Origin: Ciborinia camelliae
Taxonomy: Eukaryota > Ascomycota > Leotiomycetes > Helotiales > Sclerotiniaceae
Reading direction: 5' to 3'
Assembly (NCBI GenBank): GCA_025890175.1
Contig: JANPYM010000004.1
Location: forward strand, 1,061,134 to 1,125,133
Length of the DNA: 64,000 bases
Made by a program: the position numbers and the translations under genes. Numbering within the stretch: the stretch's first letter is position 1; each line of letters starts with the position of its first letter. This document shows positions 31,898 through 44,121 of the stretch, piece after piece. Below the pieces are notes generated by a model. It was not told the DNA's origin, did no database searches, and saw nothing but the letters and a program-made list of their open reading frames with translations.

Positions 31898-33119
31898 GTA
31901 GCGGGGTTGGGTGGAATAAAATGCTTTGGGAGATTGGGGTTGGATACTGTAGTATATAATAAAAGTCTAATATCTATCACCTGATTTTTATCTGTGCTTC
32001 TAAGAACGAGTCACTGTCAATTAATATCGAAAGCAAATTTTCTACGACTACTGAGTAGCTTAATTATATATATTATTGGGGAATCAGATCACATGGTTTC
32101 CGGTCACGTGATCAGGGATCACGTGGTAAGCTATACCGCATAGGGTATGGGGGAGTAGCATATAAGGGCAGCTGGGCTGCCACCAAATACATACTCCTTA
32201 GTCAAATCAATCTACCATAATTCTACCCTAGTACTTCCTTCCTACCGTATTACTGGCCATCCCAGGATATACGATTAATATATATACTATAAAATCTTGT
32301 AAAGTCGCTAGTGGAATGCTGAAAATCTAGGGTTTCTTGTTTTTTAAGCCTATAATTCCAGTAGTTGGTTGGCTATAATTTTCAAGATAAGCTTACAATA
32401 AGGTTACCAATAGCATATAAATCCTCGGGCTTCTCCATGACGGTCGAAATCCAGTTGATATTTCTTCTGAGCTCTCAGCTCTCAGCTCACATCCTTCCTC
32501 TACGTTCTCGAGATATCGCCACAAATAAGACCTCGAGGAGTCGAGTCAAGTCGAGTCAGTCGAGGTCAATTGGATATTTCACGAGGCGTCATGCACGAGG
32601 TTATCAATTGTACTTGTACAACGCCCACTTCAAGCTATGAGAACTGAGATTTCCAGAATTGGAATGGACAATGGGGTGATATGTTAAAAAGCCCCTTGAA
32701 CATGGATCAAAATCCCCGACTCCGATGATAAGCTCATCTACCCTACCCGGTATATATTCCTATTCATCATTGGTCACTCGCCTTCCTACCCCCAGCTAAT
32801 CTCTATATACATCGTGGCTCGTCATATTCTTTGTATATTCCAAGCCAAACCCCTCAGTTTACCGAGATTTCTAATGTATATGAATACTTCCAGAATGCAG
32901 ATGCTGCTTAATGAAGTCAAGATTCGCGCTACGGAGTGCTCATTCCGCTTCCCCCTTATTTGCTTCTGGGAGAGCCAATAACCAACATTTGGCCCCACTT
33001 CATCCTCACTTGATCCTCACCATCTTAATATAAACGGTTTTTTATCTTTTCGTCTTTCTTTATTATTTGGTTCTTTGGTTCTTTTCGTGATCAATTGTCC
33101 ATCAAACCCCAAATTCGTA
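31898..33119. other. Intergenic with E-box cluster
   Basis: 1.2 kb between the secreted protein gene and the DHA2 transporter. Contains the CACGTG inverted pair listed separately and a TATAA-like CATATAAGGG at ~32159. A 91-codon frame at 32365-32640 is not convincing. Confidence 0.4.
32087..32127. promoter_or_regulatory. Inverted pair of GATCACGTG E-boxes plus degenerate third copy
   Basis: GGTCACGTGATC (32102-32113) and GATCACGTGGT (32117-32127) form an inverted repeat of GATCACGTG with a 3-bp spacer; GATCACATGG precedes at 32087-32096. CACGTG is the core site for fungal bHLH factors such as the Cbf1 class. A TATAA-like box lies ~40 bp downstream, but the nearest called start codon is ~1 kb away. 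Confidence 0.45.
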
Positions 33120-34742
33120 ATGTCAACACCAAATTCCTCGGAAACTACTCCGTTACTCAAACCCCCACCTGAACCTCAATCTGAAATTCTCTATCCCAAT
33201 GGCGATATCTCAGATCCCAACCCTGCCGTTCCAGACGACCCTTCCACACTCTACGTTTGGATACTTATGATTGGACCTTTTCTATCCGCTTTTGTAGCAT
33301 CCGTTGATTCATCTATGATTGCTACCCTCTCATCCCCCATAACATCCTCCTTCGGGTCACTGTCTCATCTCCCTTGGCTCGCCTCGGCATATTTCATAGC
33401 CAATGCTGCAATCCAGCCTTTATCTGGGAAACTTACCGATTTATATGGAAGGCGCAGTGGGCTTGTGCTTGCTAATATCGTGTTTTCATTGGGTAACTAT
33501 ATGTGTGCAAGTGCAAAATCCGAGTGGGTTTTAATAGCCGGGAGAGTGGTAGCCGGGCTAGGTGGAGGTGGAGTCATGGCAGTTACAACTTTTCTACTAT
33601 CTGATTTGGTGCCATTGCGGGAGAGGGGCATGTGGCAGGGTATTGGGAATATGATATTAGGTGTAGGATCAGGAATTGGAGGTGTATTTGGAGGGTGGAT
33701 TAATGATACTTTGGATTGGAGAGCTGCATTTTTATTGCAGATTCCTATTACGCTTCTGGCTACGATATGGACTTGGTTCACGATACACATACCTACTGTG
33801 GATGACGGGGAGGGAAAATCAAAACTCAAACGAATTGACTATTTGGGTTCTATCAGTTTGTTCACAACGCTCGTCACGTTACTCCTCGGTATGAGTGCCG
33901 GAGGTAACACAGTATCTTGGACTAATCCTATTGTCCTAATCAGCCTATCGTTAATATTCCTCATATTTTTCATCATCATCGAACTCAAATATGCCAAAGA
34001 ACCCATCATCCCCCTTCCTCTCCTATGCGACGTATCCGTCGCCGGTGGCTGTCTCACCAATGCCTTCTCCTCAGCCTCACGCTTCGCAATGATATTCTAT
34101 CTCCCCATCTTTCTCGAAGCCCAAGGCTATACTGCAACCAAAATCGGACTTCGTCTCATTCCCGGCTCTATCGGCACAGCCATCGCCTCTATGATCGCTG
34201 GAATCATCGTGAAAAGCACAGGGAGATTTTATAAACTCGGTGTCGCCTCCCAGCTCATCTATCTTCTCGGCATGGCTTTCATCTGTACATTCACACTACA
34301 GACACCTGCATGGCCTCCATATGTATGGTTCTGTGTCATTAATATCGGATATGGAATCACGCTTACAACAACCATCCTCGCGCTTTTATCATCGGTAAAA
34401 GCAAAAGATCAAGCTGTTATTACATCCGCGCTCTTTGCATTCCGTAGCACGGGAACGGTATTGGGGATTTCAATTGCAGGACTTACGTTCCAAAATGTGC
34501 TGGGAAAATTACTATGGGAGAAACTTGGGGCGATAGATAATGCAGTAGAGCGCATCCAGCAAATTATTGATGATTTTAGGGTGGTTAATGGGCTTGAGGA
34601 AGGATTGAAGGAGCTTGCCTTACAAGCTTATATGGGTGCTGCAAGGGCAGTATTCTTTTTGTTGTTGGGATTGGGGGGGTTGGCTCTAGCTGCCACTTTG
34701 CTTGTAAGGGACCGTGAATTGTCTCAAAGGATGTCACGATGA
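33120..34742 (+). CDS. MFS transporter, DHA2 type (vacuolar amino acid/multidrug exporter-like)
   Basis: Proton antiporter of the 14-helix DHA2 group, which includes drug exporters and vacuolar basic amino acid transporters. Single exon, 540 residues. DSSMIATLSSPI begins helix 1; SGKLTDLYGRRSGL is motif A between helices 2 and 3; RVVAGLGGGGVMA is in helix 4; GVGSGIGGVFGGW is motif C, the antiporter signature in helix 5, followed by WRAAFLLQIPI. An acidic dileucine sorting motif (E8-TTP-L12-L13) sits in the cytosolic N-terminus, which favours vacuolar over plasma-membrane location by analogy with other fungal vacuolar proteins; that is inference. Start at 33120 is the first ATG in the frame. 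Confidence 0.9.
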   Translation: MSTPNSSETTPLLKPPPEPQSEILYPNGDISDPNPAVPDDPSTLYVWILMIGPFLSAFVASVDSSMIATLSSPITSSFGSLSHLPWLASAYFIANAAIQPLSGKLTDLYGRRSGLVLANIVFSLGNYMCASAKSEWVLIAGRVVAGLGGGGVMAVTTFLLSDLVPLRERGMWQGIGNMILGVGSGIGGVFGGWINDTLDWRAAFLLQIPITLLATIWTWFTIHIPTVDDGEGKSKLKRIDYLGSISLFTTLVTLLLGMSAGGNTVSWTNPIVLISLSLIFLIFFIIIELKYAKEPIIPLPLLCDVSVAGGCLTNAFSSASRFAMIFYLPIFLEAQGYTATKIGLRLIPGSIGTAIASMIAGIIVKSTGRFYKLGVASQLIYLLGMAFICTFTLQTPAWPPYVWFCVINIGYGITLTTTILALLSSVKAKDQAVITSALFAFRSTGTVLGISIAGLTFQNVLGKLLWEKLGAIDNAVERIQQIIDDFRVVNGLEEGLKELALQAYMGAARAVFFLLLGLGGLALAATLLVRDRELSQRMSR

Positions 34743-34976
34743 CTGTCACGATAGTTAGAGAGGGGTTGTACTATCTGGGGTTTTTTTATTTATCAAATTC
34801 TTAATACGGCATAGCGATGTGCATTACTGTAATGTTGATTATGAGCCATCCATCATTAAATTCTTGAATTCGTAAATTCTCTGTAAAATATCCTCTGGCA
34901 AGTGATCTTTCAGTCCATCCTGTATAGTGATCATGGCAAGAGGAACAAAACTTCTCAGTGCAAAACCGTCAAGCCC

Positions 34977-36648
34977 CTAATCCCATCCTGCACGATCTAC
35001 CCATCCATCATCAGTATAAGTGTATTGGCGATGATCGAAAAAGCGCGCCGGTGACAAAAACGGCTGTTTCACAACTTTCCCAAATTGATAAGAGACATCC
35101 GATGATTTCTTCGTTGCATCATCAAAATCCCACAGAATTTTCGCCCTTCGTTCTTCCTCTGCTGTCCAAGATTTCGCGTTTGATGACTGCGCGGAGTTTA
35201 CTGCTTGCGACATTAGTTTTGGGGAAAAGGTTGACGAAATCACACTTACCATTTTCCCCATTCGCATTTCCGACATGCTTGACATACCGTCCAATGATAC
35301 TTTTTCTAATCTGTTCGCATTTCTCCTCTATTATCTGCTTCACCAGCTCCTGAGTCCTGCCGAGGATCATTCCCTCTTCGAAGCCCGTTCCTACCCAAGT
35401 TCCACCAAGATAAGGTTTGAGATAAAGGGCCTGCTCCAATTTCCCTCGTTGATATTTTATATCGAATGCTTTATCATCTGAATCAGCGGATTGGGGGTAA
35501 GTCGTAAACACCAAGCCGATATCTGGATACTTCTCTTCCTCAAAGAACTTGGTCCATACTTCCGCCGAAAGTTTGGGGCGGGTTTTGAAGAACCATACAT
35601 CTTGGCTTCTGGATCCGGATATATTCTCAGTAATGAACAGTGATATGTTCTTTTCGAATTGCTCCTCTGCCGATAGCAGGCCCCATAACCTGGTTCGTTC
35701 AGCTTCATTGCGCATTTTCCAAGAAACGTCAAAGCTTTTGCGCTGTCTTTTTACTGTGTCGATTATTTTCCTCACGCGTTCCGATTCCATTTTCGCCTCA
35801 TATTTCGGGGTATCTCTGGCATACACCGCACTGTCGAAATAAACCCGGAGTCTTTGCTGCATCTCTTCTCGAGTGCCAGTGGGATCCAACCCTCGAAAAG
35901 CACAATATGCGCGCCATTTTTTCAAGGTCTCTTTAGGTGGATCGGTCAGTTCTCTTTCGGGGTACCCTGGTTTTGCGATTATTCGGTGACCGAGAGTCCA
36001 CTTCAATAGGCCACTTTCTTTGTCTGCTTCTCCTTGATACACCAATTCACCTTCCCCATTCCAAGTAAAATCTTTCATGTCCTTATGCACAACTTCTATG
36101 GGGTGGATGAAGACTGCGGCAGGATTGGAAATGTATTTGGTTCGGATGTAAACTCCCTTGGGAGGCTTGTCTTTCTTTGCCTTTTGGGGTGTCTGAGGAG
36201 TCTTAACTTGCTTTTCTTTGGGTGTGATGGTCTGTGGATTCAGTGTAGTACGGGCTTGGACCGGTAAGAGTGAGGGTTGAGGACTAGATGACGATTCAAT
36301 TTCATGTTGTGTGGCATTATTTTGCTTCTGTCGTTTCAAAGGTGGTTCTTCTTCTGAGCCTGATTGTTCTTTGTATGAAATGGAAGCTTTCGTAGATTTT
36401 CCAATTTGGGTCCACCTTCGGATTGCTGTAGCAGATTTCACATTCGTTGTTTTGCCTCCATTATCTACGCCCTTTTCTTTTGTAACACTTGCAGCAGCAT
36501 CGTCATCCTTGCGTGGCCTGCCTTTTGTCTTGGGAGCATCTGTAATCGGGCCTGCAGTCAACTTTTCGTTATTTGATTGCTGAGAAGCTGTCCAATCAGA
36601 CGATTGTTTCTGTCCTTTCTTGGGGGTACAAGATTTTGTAGCGTTCAT
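34977..36648 (-). CDS. Unrecognised nuclear-type protein with AT-hook and SAP-like helix pair
   Basis: Two exons, 35250-36648 and 34977-35200, separated by a 49-nt intron (GTAAGT donor, CTAAT branch, GCAG acceptor), give 540 residues. The first ~180 residues are disordered, rich in Lys, Ser, Gln and Pro, with an AT-hook-like KGRPRKDD and basic PLKRQK, suggesting nuclear location and DNA binding. Residues ~255-290 (ETLKKWRAYCAFRGLDPTG then REEMQQRL) resemble a SAP helix-loop-helix. The rest is a charged globular region I cannot assign; the last exon encodes WTAEEERRAKILWDFDDA and a closing QYTYTDDGWVDRAGWD. A decayed relative of the 3' part lies at 24600-25205, so this is a small gene family within the window. 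No enzyme motif is visible. Confidence 0.8.
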
Positions 36649-38553
36649 CGTGCCAGATTAAAATGAGTACATAATCCTAAATAGCTAGCAAAACATGAGT
36701 TACAATAGTCCCTACTGAGCTTTATAAGTACAAGGTGAGTGGGAATGTTTAGTATAGTAGAATATTTGGGGTATAACTGCTTTGGGGCTTCAATACTAAG
36801 ATGTCACATTTCTCAAATGCTCAACAATATTTGAGTGCAGATCACACACAATGGGGAGCAAATCCTGGTTTAGAGCTTCCAGGGCAGGAAGTTCGCAAAC
36901 TTCTCCTCCACAAAGTAAGACAAAAGAGGGTGACATATGCATGACTTCTACATGAATCCATGTGCATATATATTGAAAATTTAAATCCAAAAAAGGACAT
37001 GTTATGTTCGGCAAAAACGAGCTTTTTGACATTGGTTGTATCTGTATGTGCATTTTGCATGGTTTTTGCAACCACGCTCAACCTTTTCCATCTCATTCAT
37101 ACTAGGTATATGTAATTGCATATCCATCAATTCTATACTCCCATACAAAAGAAAGCAATATATCGCAATATAACTAACATTGAGGGGGAAAACACTTAGA
37201 TGCGACTCTCGTATTATCGCACTCCTAAACCTGTATCAAATCATCAATGATCAAAAAGTAGGGCGAAGAAAGATTATGCAATGCATGACTTGCACGATTG
37301 CACCTCCGGCAAGAGGTGAAACCAAAGCCCATTGGCTAATCACCAAAGAATTCACGGGTACCGTTATAACTAACCGCCGACCCCACGTCACCCCATGTTG
37401 ATGTCAACTCGCTAGCTAGTACCGGTCCACCCGGCCCGTTTGCATCCTAGATACCTACTAGGTACTGTAACGAGGTTTAGGTTCTAAGCTAGAAAGGGTA
37501 TAAAAATTATATGTTAAATGACAACCTTTCGCCTTTCGGGGCATATAGCTGCTTTAGCATGATTAATATACTCTTTTAATCATATTTCTGGTAATTACTG
37601 GCCGTATTAGGTACCTAGTAGATAAGCTTGTCAACCGCATTCAACCAAATTTCAAAAATCTAATATTATATTATATTTATATTCTCATGACTTCTTGATG
37701 ATTCCAAATACTCTGTAGAAATCATGCAAATCATACAATGCGTCAAACATCAATACAAGCAAACAGCATGAATGAATGATCATTTGATCTTTGGTTACAC
37801 CCCCATGTCATCGCATGCATTTCAATACATTCATTATACATACTAGGTAGTATCATACACCAATCTGGGAAACTTCTTCTTGCATATGCATGCCTACCTG
37901 ACCAAAGAGGGTTTTCAGAGAACGGCTGCAAAACACTCATCTCATCAGATACCTATAAGGCGCTCACCACGATCGGCGACTCACCTCTTGGGGCCTCAAA
38001 TTCGCTAGAAACTGCGAATCATTCCTCAGATGACATGGATCCTAATGCGTGAGCCCGATGTAAACTTAACATTGATGCCCGCTCATCCTTATCTTATCTT
38101 TTGATGAGTATCCTAGACTCATATTTTCTGGGATTGAAAATGTAGCTTTCCGAAAGAGTCATACGTAGGTAGCAAATTGGCAGGTATATGCGAAGAACTT
38201 CTTGCAAACAAAACATTCTGGCAGCGAATATTGACCTAGATACAAAACCGCCGAACTGAGGAAAGCCACGCAGATTTTAGTGGAAAGAGTCAAAAGCAAG
38301 CAGGGTTTTTGGGGAGTAAGAAGGAACCACTTAGTGATGTACGAATGATGAATGTGAGATAAAGGGTTCGCACTATTTTGAAGTGCCCACTATGCTGCAT
38401 TCATAGCAACTGCTAGGTAAGCCCCGACATTATCATTATACGTATCCGCCATAACCTATATACCAATATCTCATACTAAACACATGCCCACCCTAGACAT
38501 GACTCTGCTTTTAAAATTACTCAGAGATTCGGAGATGCCATTAATTCCTGGTA
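36649..38553. other. Intergenic
   Basis: 1.9 kb without a supported gene. It contains the promoter of the minus-strand AT-hook gene at its left end and the 3' flank of the WD40 gene at its right end. Confidence 0.45.
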
Positions 38554-41500
38554 TCAGTTGGGTATCTTCTTTCCGTCCGCTCGATGTTTTTGTGCCACTT
38601 TCTTTTTGAAAATATCTATCTTCGGGCCCATCTCGTACTCAAAGTTGTCATCCGCTTCCAGCTGCGCTCCATCCATCAATAATTGCCTTCGGGTCTCCGG
38701 CTCCAGCTCACTGAACTCAAAATTTAAAGACAGATTGCGCATGTGAGCAACCAGATCTGAACTTTGTGTAAGAACTGGTAAAGTTGGAAGCGGATCAGGC
38801 GCCATATTTATTTGTAAATCATGCCGCTGCCGAGCTTGATAATAAGGTAGTAAGGCTTTGGAGCCATCTTGATCAATATGTGCGTCGAAACGATAGAGAC
38901 CAAGCTCGTGATAGTTTGGACCTTGCACTGCACCAATAGCCTGGTCAGGATTTATGGTGATATAGCCTTGTGAAATCAAATGGCCCGAGATCTGAAGACC
39001 TGTCTCGAAATCTTGGGTAGCGTATTCATCGGGAGGCACAGGCTCCGGATGGTGCTTGATTAGACGGGGCCCTCTGAGGTGTGGAAGATCATGTTTTTGT
39101 TTTCTAGTTTGGACTCGTAATGAATCATGAGACTCCCCAAAGTCTGGATTCTCTAATTCAGGGTCATCCTCGCTTCGTGTCAATAGGTGTACTTTTCCCG
39201 TTGCATCACCGATAATAAGCTTAGAAAAGTCTGAGGAGAAAGCTCCGGCGCCTATCCCACCAGAAGCTGCGAGCACCTCACGTACAAATGCTTTTCCTCG
39301 CGGTCTCTGTATATCCCAGGCCTTAACTCTGCCATCAGAAGCACCGGTATAAAATCGATCAGAAGTTTTCCCCCAAGCAGCAAATTTAACACCGGTGTCT
39401 GCAACTTCACGAGGAAGGTCATGATATGGATTATCAAGTGATTCTTAAGTTGTTTAGCATGATGAATTATGGAAGGTTGTGGCAATTCTCACCTCCATGC
39501 GGAAGAACATGAATTGCATCATCTCCAATGGCTCCAGTATCCCAAACATAAGTATTTCCATCCGTACAGCTAGCCGTTACGTAGCACTGAAGAGGGCTAT
39601 TTGGCCTGGAATCACATCAGTCGAATAATCAAAAGAGCGAGAATGACTACTTACATAATTGTTAACTCGTTAATATCCAATGCGGGACAATCAAGAACTC
39701 TGATGGGATAGAAGGCGGTATAATCATCCTTGTCGGTCCTTGCCGCAAATAGCCTAATTTGTGTTCTGGTCTCGCTTTTGAAAGAGCCGCAAGGAGATGT
39801 AGCAGCAATAAATTCTGGCTTGGTTGGATGCCAAACAACTTCAAACACATTCTGGGTACGCGCAGAAGCAATAGGAACCCTAGACCCATTGAAGGTATCC
39901 CATAGGCATAACTCTCCGCTGTTTCTCTTTTCTTCGGGTATATCAACTTCATCATTACTGATTGAACGCGGTGAGTAGCCAACGAGTAACAGATGTGATA
40001 CACTTTTTGCTTTCCCCCATTGAACGGTGGCAGGATAGTATGCCCATGAATCGTTCATGTGCACTTCTTGTGCTTGTTCCGCGGCTTTCTCGCCATTGTA
40101 GGTATCGAATGCCGAATCATTTACATTGCTTTCATCAAGGCGATAGACACGCACGGCATTATTAGAAACATCAGAAGCTGTAGCTACACGATCGTGGTGC
40201 TCTGAGGTTGCAACGAAATTGACTTTCCCTTCATGCGCCCAGGTCCCCAAAATATCCATTGATGATCCAGTATCAGATGGCGAGACCCTCCAGACCTTAA
40301 CAGTTCCATCAAAGCTTGCAGTGAAACTGAGGCCACTCTTTTGACTATGAGATATTGCCGAAATGGACGTATAAAGCCAAGGATCCTGGGTTTGCCTCAT
40401 AGAGTCAAGAGCGTTCTCAGCATTCTCGCTCGCATTTACAATTGGTCGGACTATTCGGTGATCCGGTATTGCATCCAAAGTTTCCTTCTCAACAGAACCA
40501 ACAACGAGATTACCCGGTTTGTTATATTGCATATTATGGTTATCAGAATGTGCAGTAGCACCACATATAAAAGCGTCACTACTTGTCCAACTGATGGCCC
40601 ATATGTCACCACAACAATCTGTCCATTCAACTTTTCTTTGTAATGAATCCTCGAGTGAGGAATTAATCTCTCGTATGTATGATCTCTGACCACTACAAGA
40701 TCGAACGGGGGCCAGGCCGTGCATTTCACGTTGTCTCAAGAGTGAAGAAAATTGTCTAGAAGACCTTTTAGGTCCTACGGTAAGCGTTCTGGCATTTATC
40801 GAAACTTCACCAGCAGCTGCATCTCTGAGAAAGGCAGTCAATGATTCTGGTCCACGACTGTGGATAAGCTCCTCGCCATCTTCACGAGATGTTTGTTGTT
40901 GTTGTGACATCAATAACGAAACCAGTTCAGGTACTTCCAGCTTTTGGTTTTGCATGAGCAGTGCCATGGTTGGCTTCCCTTTTAAATGTGTTTGTGATTG
41001 CAGAACTTGGCGAACAATCGATAACTCCCTTTCACAAAAATCAATATGGTAGACACGTCCGAGAAGTATCTGCCGCTCTTGATCGGAGGCACGTTCAAGA
41101 CCACGGCGAATCCTCTCTCGACTCCTAGCGTCGACATATGGTCGCGGTTGCCCATCAATAGTTTGGCCGATAACAGTCTTATTGTCAGAAGGTGTCATGT
41201 CGGTTATATCTAGGTTTGTGTCAATTTGAATGGTATCAACGCCAACATGTTGTGAGCTGGCGTGTTTTCCACTCTTTGTCTTGGGTGGAGCCTCATTTTC
41301 TAGGGACTGAACGTCTGTCGGGGAAACACTTAATTCTGATTGAACAAATTGAGCTTGAGATCGCGTGTCCCTCCTTAGCGATGGAAGAGCACTCTTTGCT
41401 TTCTTTCCTCTCCGTTTTCCATTATGATAGCCAGCAGCGTGAACAGCAGCATCAACAAAATCGGTGGAAATAGATGTTGCTGGAGATGATGGATATGTTC

Positions 41501-42646
41501 GAGGTCTAAGATGATCTGTTGGAACCGGACTTTCCTTCAACATACCACTAGCTCGATTGAAGTTAGTTGCAATATCCTCACCCTCCCAGTCGGAGTTTGG
41601 ATCATGGCCCTTCTGTTTGGACTCCAGAGCCGGAAGAGCCAGACTTTTTGCGACAAAATCGTCTACATAGTGTCTAGCTTTCTCTGATATCGTGATCTCA
41701 TCCTCGCGCGACAATAACCCTCCGTGACGATTGAGGTTGTCGAACATAGGATTGTCCACGAGTACTCCAGCAACTGTGGTGCCAATCTCATGGAGTTTCT
41801 TTGAGCTTATAATTCGCTTATTACGGGCCATCGCAGCCTTGATATGAACAAACACCTGATCGTGGAGTATTTGGGACAACCTATCGTAGACCTGTGGGGC
41901 AGGTTCGAAGACTGAAGATTTTGGTACCTCGCTGAAGCTTGAGGTGGCTCTTTTAAGAGGTAGAGCAGCTGACATCGAGCCTCGTTGGTGACCTATAGTT
42001 TCTCCATTTCCTTGAGCCTGTCCATTGATATACTGTGCGGGGTGCTGTTCTGTCGTTCTCCTCATTGCCCGCCTTTTTGGGGGTGGGTTTTCAATTGTCG
42101 AGTGCAGGTCCTGATTAGAGATGTCTTCCTCCGTGCCCCCAAACGTTCGTCTTCTCTTCGGGGCATTTTCGATTATAGAGTGTGACTCCTGGTGAGAGGA
42201 TGGGTTGTCGTTTTTGTTTCCTCCCCGATCTCGACTTTTTACGGCAGATGTATTAGAAGGCCGCGTCACCTCTCCTGACTGAGGGTATCTATTTGCGACA
42301 GTAGCACCTGGTAGTATTGGCGCATAATCGAAGCCATTATATGTAGAATTTATGGCCTCTGTTGACTGTGAGTCTGCTGGTAAGATTGGCGCAAAGCGAT
42401 TGTCATAATATGAATTTATAGATGGTCGCGAACTTCCGGTCAAAGATGCTGGAAATGTCCCAGGAAGTATGAGACCATGGTTGGAAGGCGGAAGAGAGGG
42501 TTCGCTGGTAATCTCTTCGTCGTCTCCCGTCAAATCGATCACCGCTTTGGATTGGTAGGCACTAATATTTCATAAGTCGCGTGTGTGAAGTGAAGTGGAA
42601 GGGAAATTGTAACTTACGGTTGTCGAGTCATGGGAGTTGGGGCCAT
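38554..42646 (-). CDS. Large WD40-repeat protein with disordered N-terminus
   Basis: Four exons, 42618-42646, 39655-42561, 39493-39605 and 38554-39443, phases consistent, 1312 residues. The start is a 29-nt exon (MAPTPMTRQP) with a GTAAGT donor. Residues 1-230 are disordered with basic NLS-like runs (PKRRRTFGG, PPKRRAMRR). Residues ~230-600 are helical (LHDQVFVHIKAAMARNKRI; RERIRRGLERASDQERQILL). From ~650 a WD40-type propeller follows: DCCGDIWAISWTSSDAFICG, SFDGTVKVWRVS, NAVRVYRLDE, SGELCLWDTFNG, CTDGNTYVWDTG and SDGRVKAWDIQRP are blade ends. The C-terminal 150 residues carry acidic and basic tails. Likely a nuclear scaffold or substrate adaptor; a specific family is not assigned. The two small exons are essential to keep the propeller in frame. 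Confidence 0.85.
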
Positions 42647-43717
42647 GATGGAGCAATAATCGAGACGCAGTTCCGACGGGAATATCGAGGTGGCATAATA
42701 GCCCAAGAAAGCAATTGTAATGAGCGAGAAAACTGGAAATAAGAGTTGAAATCGAGTTTAAGGGAGTTTGTGTGCATAGGATGGATGACAGGGCTGATAA
42801 TAATGATAATAAGGTTGGGAGTAACCTTACCTTATCGTTATCGCGAAACCAGCCAACGGAGAAAGCAAATGCCGATGCTGCAATGCAATCCATACCTGAG
42901 GGCATTATTCCATTTTTGTGATGAATGCGTCCAAAAAAGCAATATCAACCAGACGGGAACCTTGGAATTATTATCAAAATTCAAATTGTCCAATCAAAGA
43001 TTGGAACATCTATATTAAGGGGGCTGAGAGGGAAACCCGGGATACACAATCGATTACCTACTAAATTAATAAGCTTTTAAAGTCTTCAACCTCACCGAAC
43101 CTCAGCCTTGTTTATGAATGGAATACATGCAAGGCTGTGATTTGATCAATCAATTTCAATACCATGAACTACCTCCTACTCTATTTGAACGTCCTGCTTC
43201 CAGCTAGCGTGACATAATCATTTAAATTTGCCCATCTGATAATGTTCTAATGACATATAATATATGTACATTAATGCCTCCACGCAATATGAAATCTTTA
43301 CATCCTCATGCTTCACAAACTTTGAGCTTCTTGGCTTAGGCGATTTGGTATTTCTACAGAACACAAACTCATTACCAGAGAGCAGGAGAATCACAAATTG
43401 TCCTCTTTTTACAGAGGTGCCCACAATCATATGGATGTCTTGGTCTAAAGAGGCAGAGGTTCTATGCAGGTATAGCATCGAGAGCTGGCACACCATCACT
43501 TCCATAGAACCTCACAGTATTGCTTCACCAATTGAATCCCATAAATTTGGAGATAATGATTGCAGAATATCGCCATCTTAGTGCCATCTCATTGATATCT
43601 CATGGCAGTGAGTCCTAATGTCTGGGGGTTGATCTTAAATACAATGGCAAGGGGAGTTCCCAGGTATCATTATTCTCGGGTATGGTAGATGAATTGGGGG
43701 AAGGAACAATCAATCCT
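42647..43717. other. Intergenic
   Basis: 1.07 kb between the WD40 gene start and the 3' end of the ABM gene. Open frames of ~90-105 codons on both strands overlap each other and show no motif. Confidence 0.45.
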
Positions 43718-44121
43718 TTAAGCTGGGACCTCAACCTCCTTGCTAATATCTAACTCCTCGTGTCTTCGAAGATCCATTGGTTTGCCGAGGAGTGGAACAA
43801 CGTATGGGTCGAAGGTCTTCCAATATGGGTTCTCGAGGTGGTATTTTTGACTCTGCATTTGTGAGAAGCTTCAGTTAGTATAATATTGATGGAGGATATG
43901 GCTTGTAGGAAATGAACTGTAAGGTTGCATACACTTTCTTGCTCGAATCTCTCTACGATGGTGAATGCTCTAGGGTCATGAACATCTTGCATGACAATCC
44001 AGTCGACAGTTTCCTTATCCTGCTTGTAGACTCGGGATGCTTCAATAAGCTTGGCCTTGATGCGGGGTATAGAATCTGGATGCTCGTTTGCATAGAGATG
44101 AACGGTCAGGGTGTAAACCAT
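43718..44121 (-). CDS. Antibiotic biosynthesis monooxygenase (ABM)-domain protein
   Basis: Small ferredoxin-fold protein of 107 residues. Exons 43933-44121 and 43718-43852, phase 0 intron with GTATGC donor and TGCAG acceptor. MVYTLTVHLYAN is the first strand, IPRIKAKLIEASRVYKQD the first helix, VDWIVMQDVHDPRAFTIVER the central strands, and, after the intron, YHLENPYWKTFDPYVVPLL the closing helix with the Tyr-His typical of the fold. These dimeric proteins are cofactor-free oxygenases or degrade small phenolics/quinones; no substrate can be named. The unspliced frame would run on for 60 unrelated residues, so the intron is well supported. Confidence 0.85.

Noticed and set aside
36796..37401. 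Frames of 73-91 codons in the 36.7-37.4 kb spacer
   Set aside because: Overlapping on both strands, without motif or splice support.
42746..43581. Frames of 90-110 codons between the WD40 and ABM genes
   Set aside because: Mutually overlapping on both strands with no recognisable protein features.
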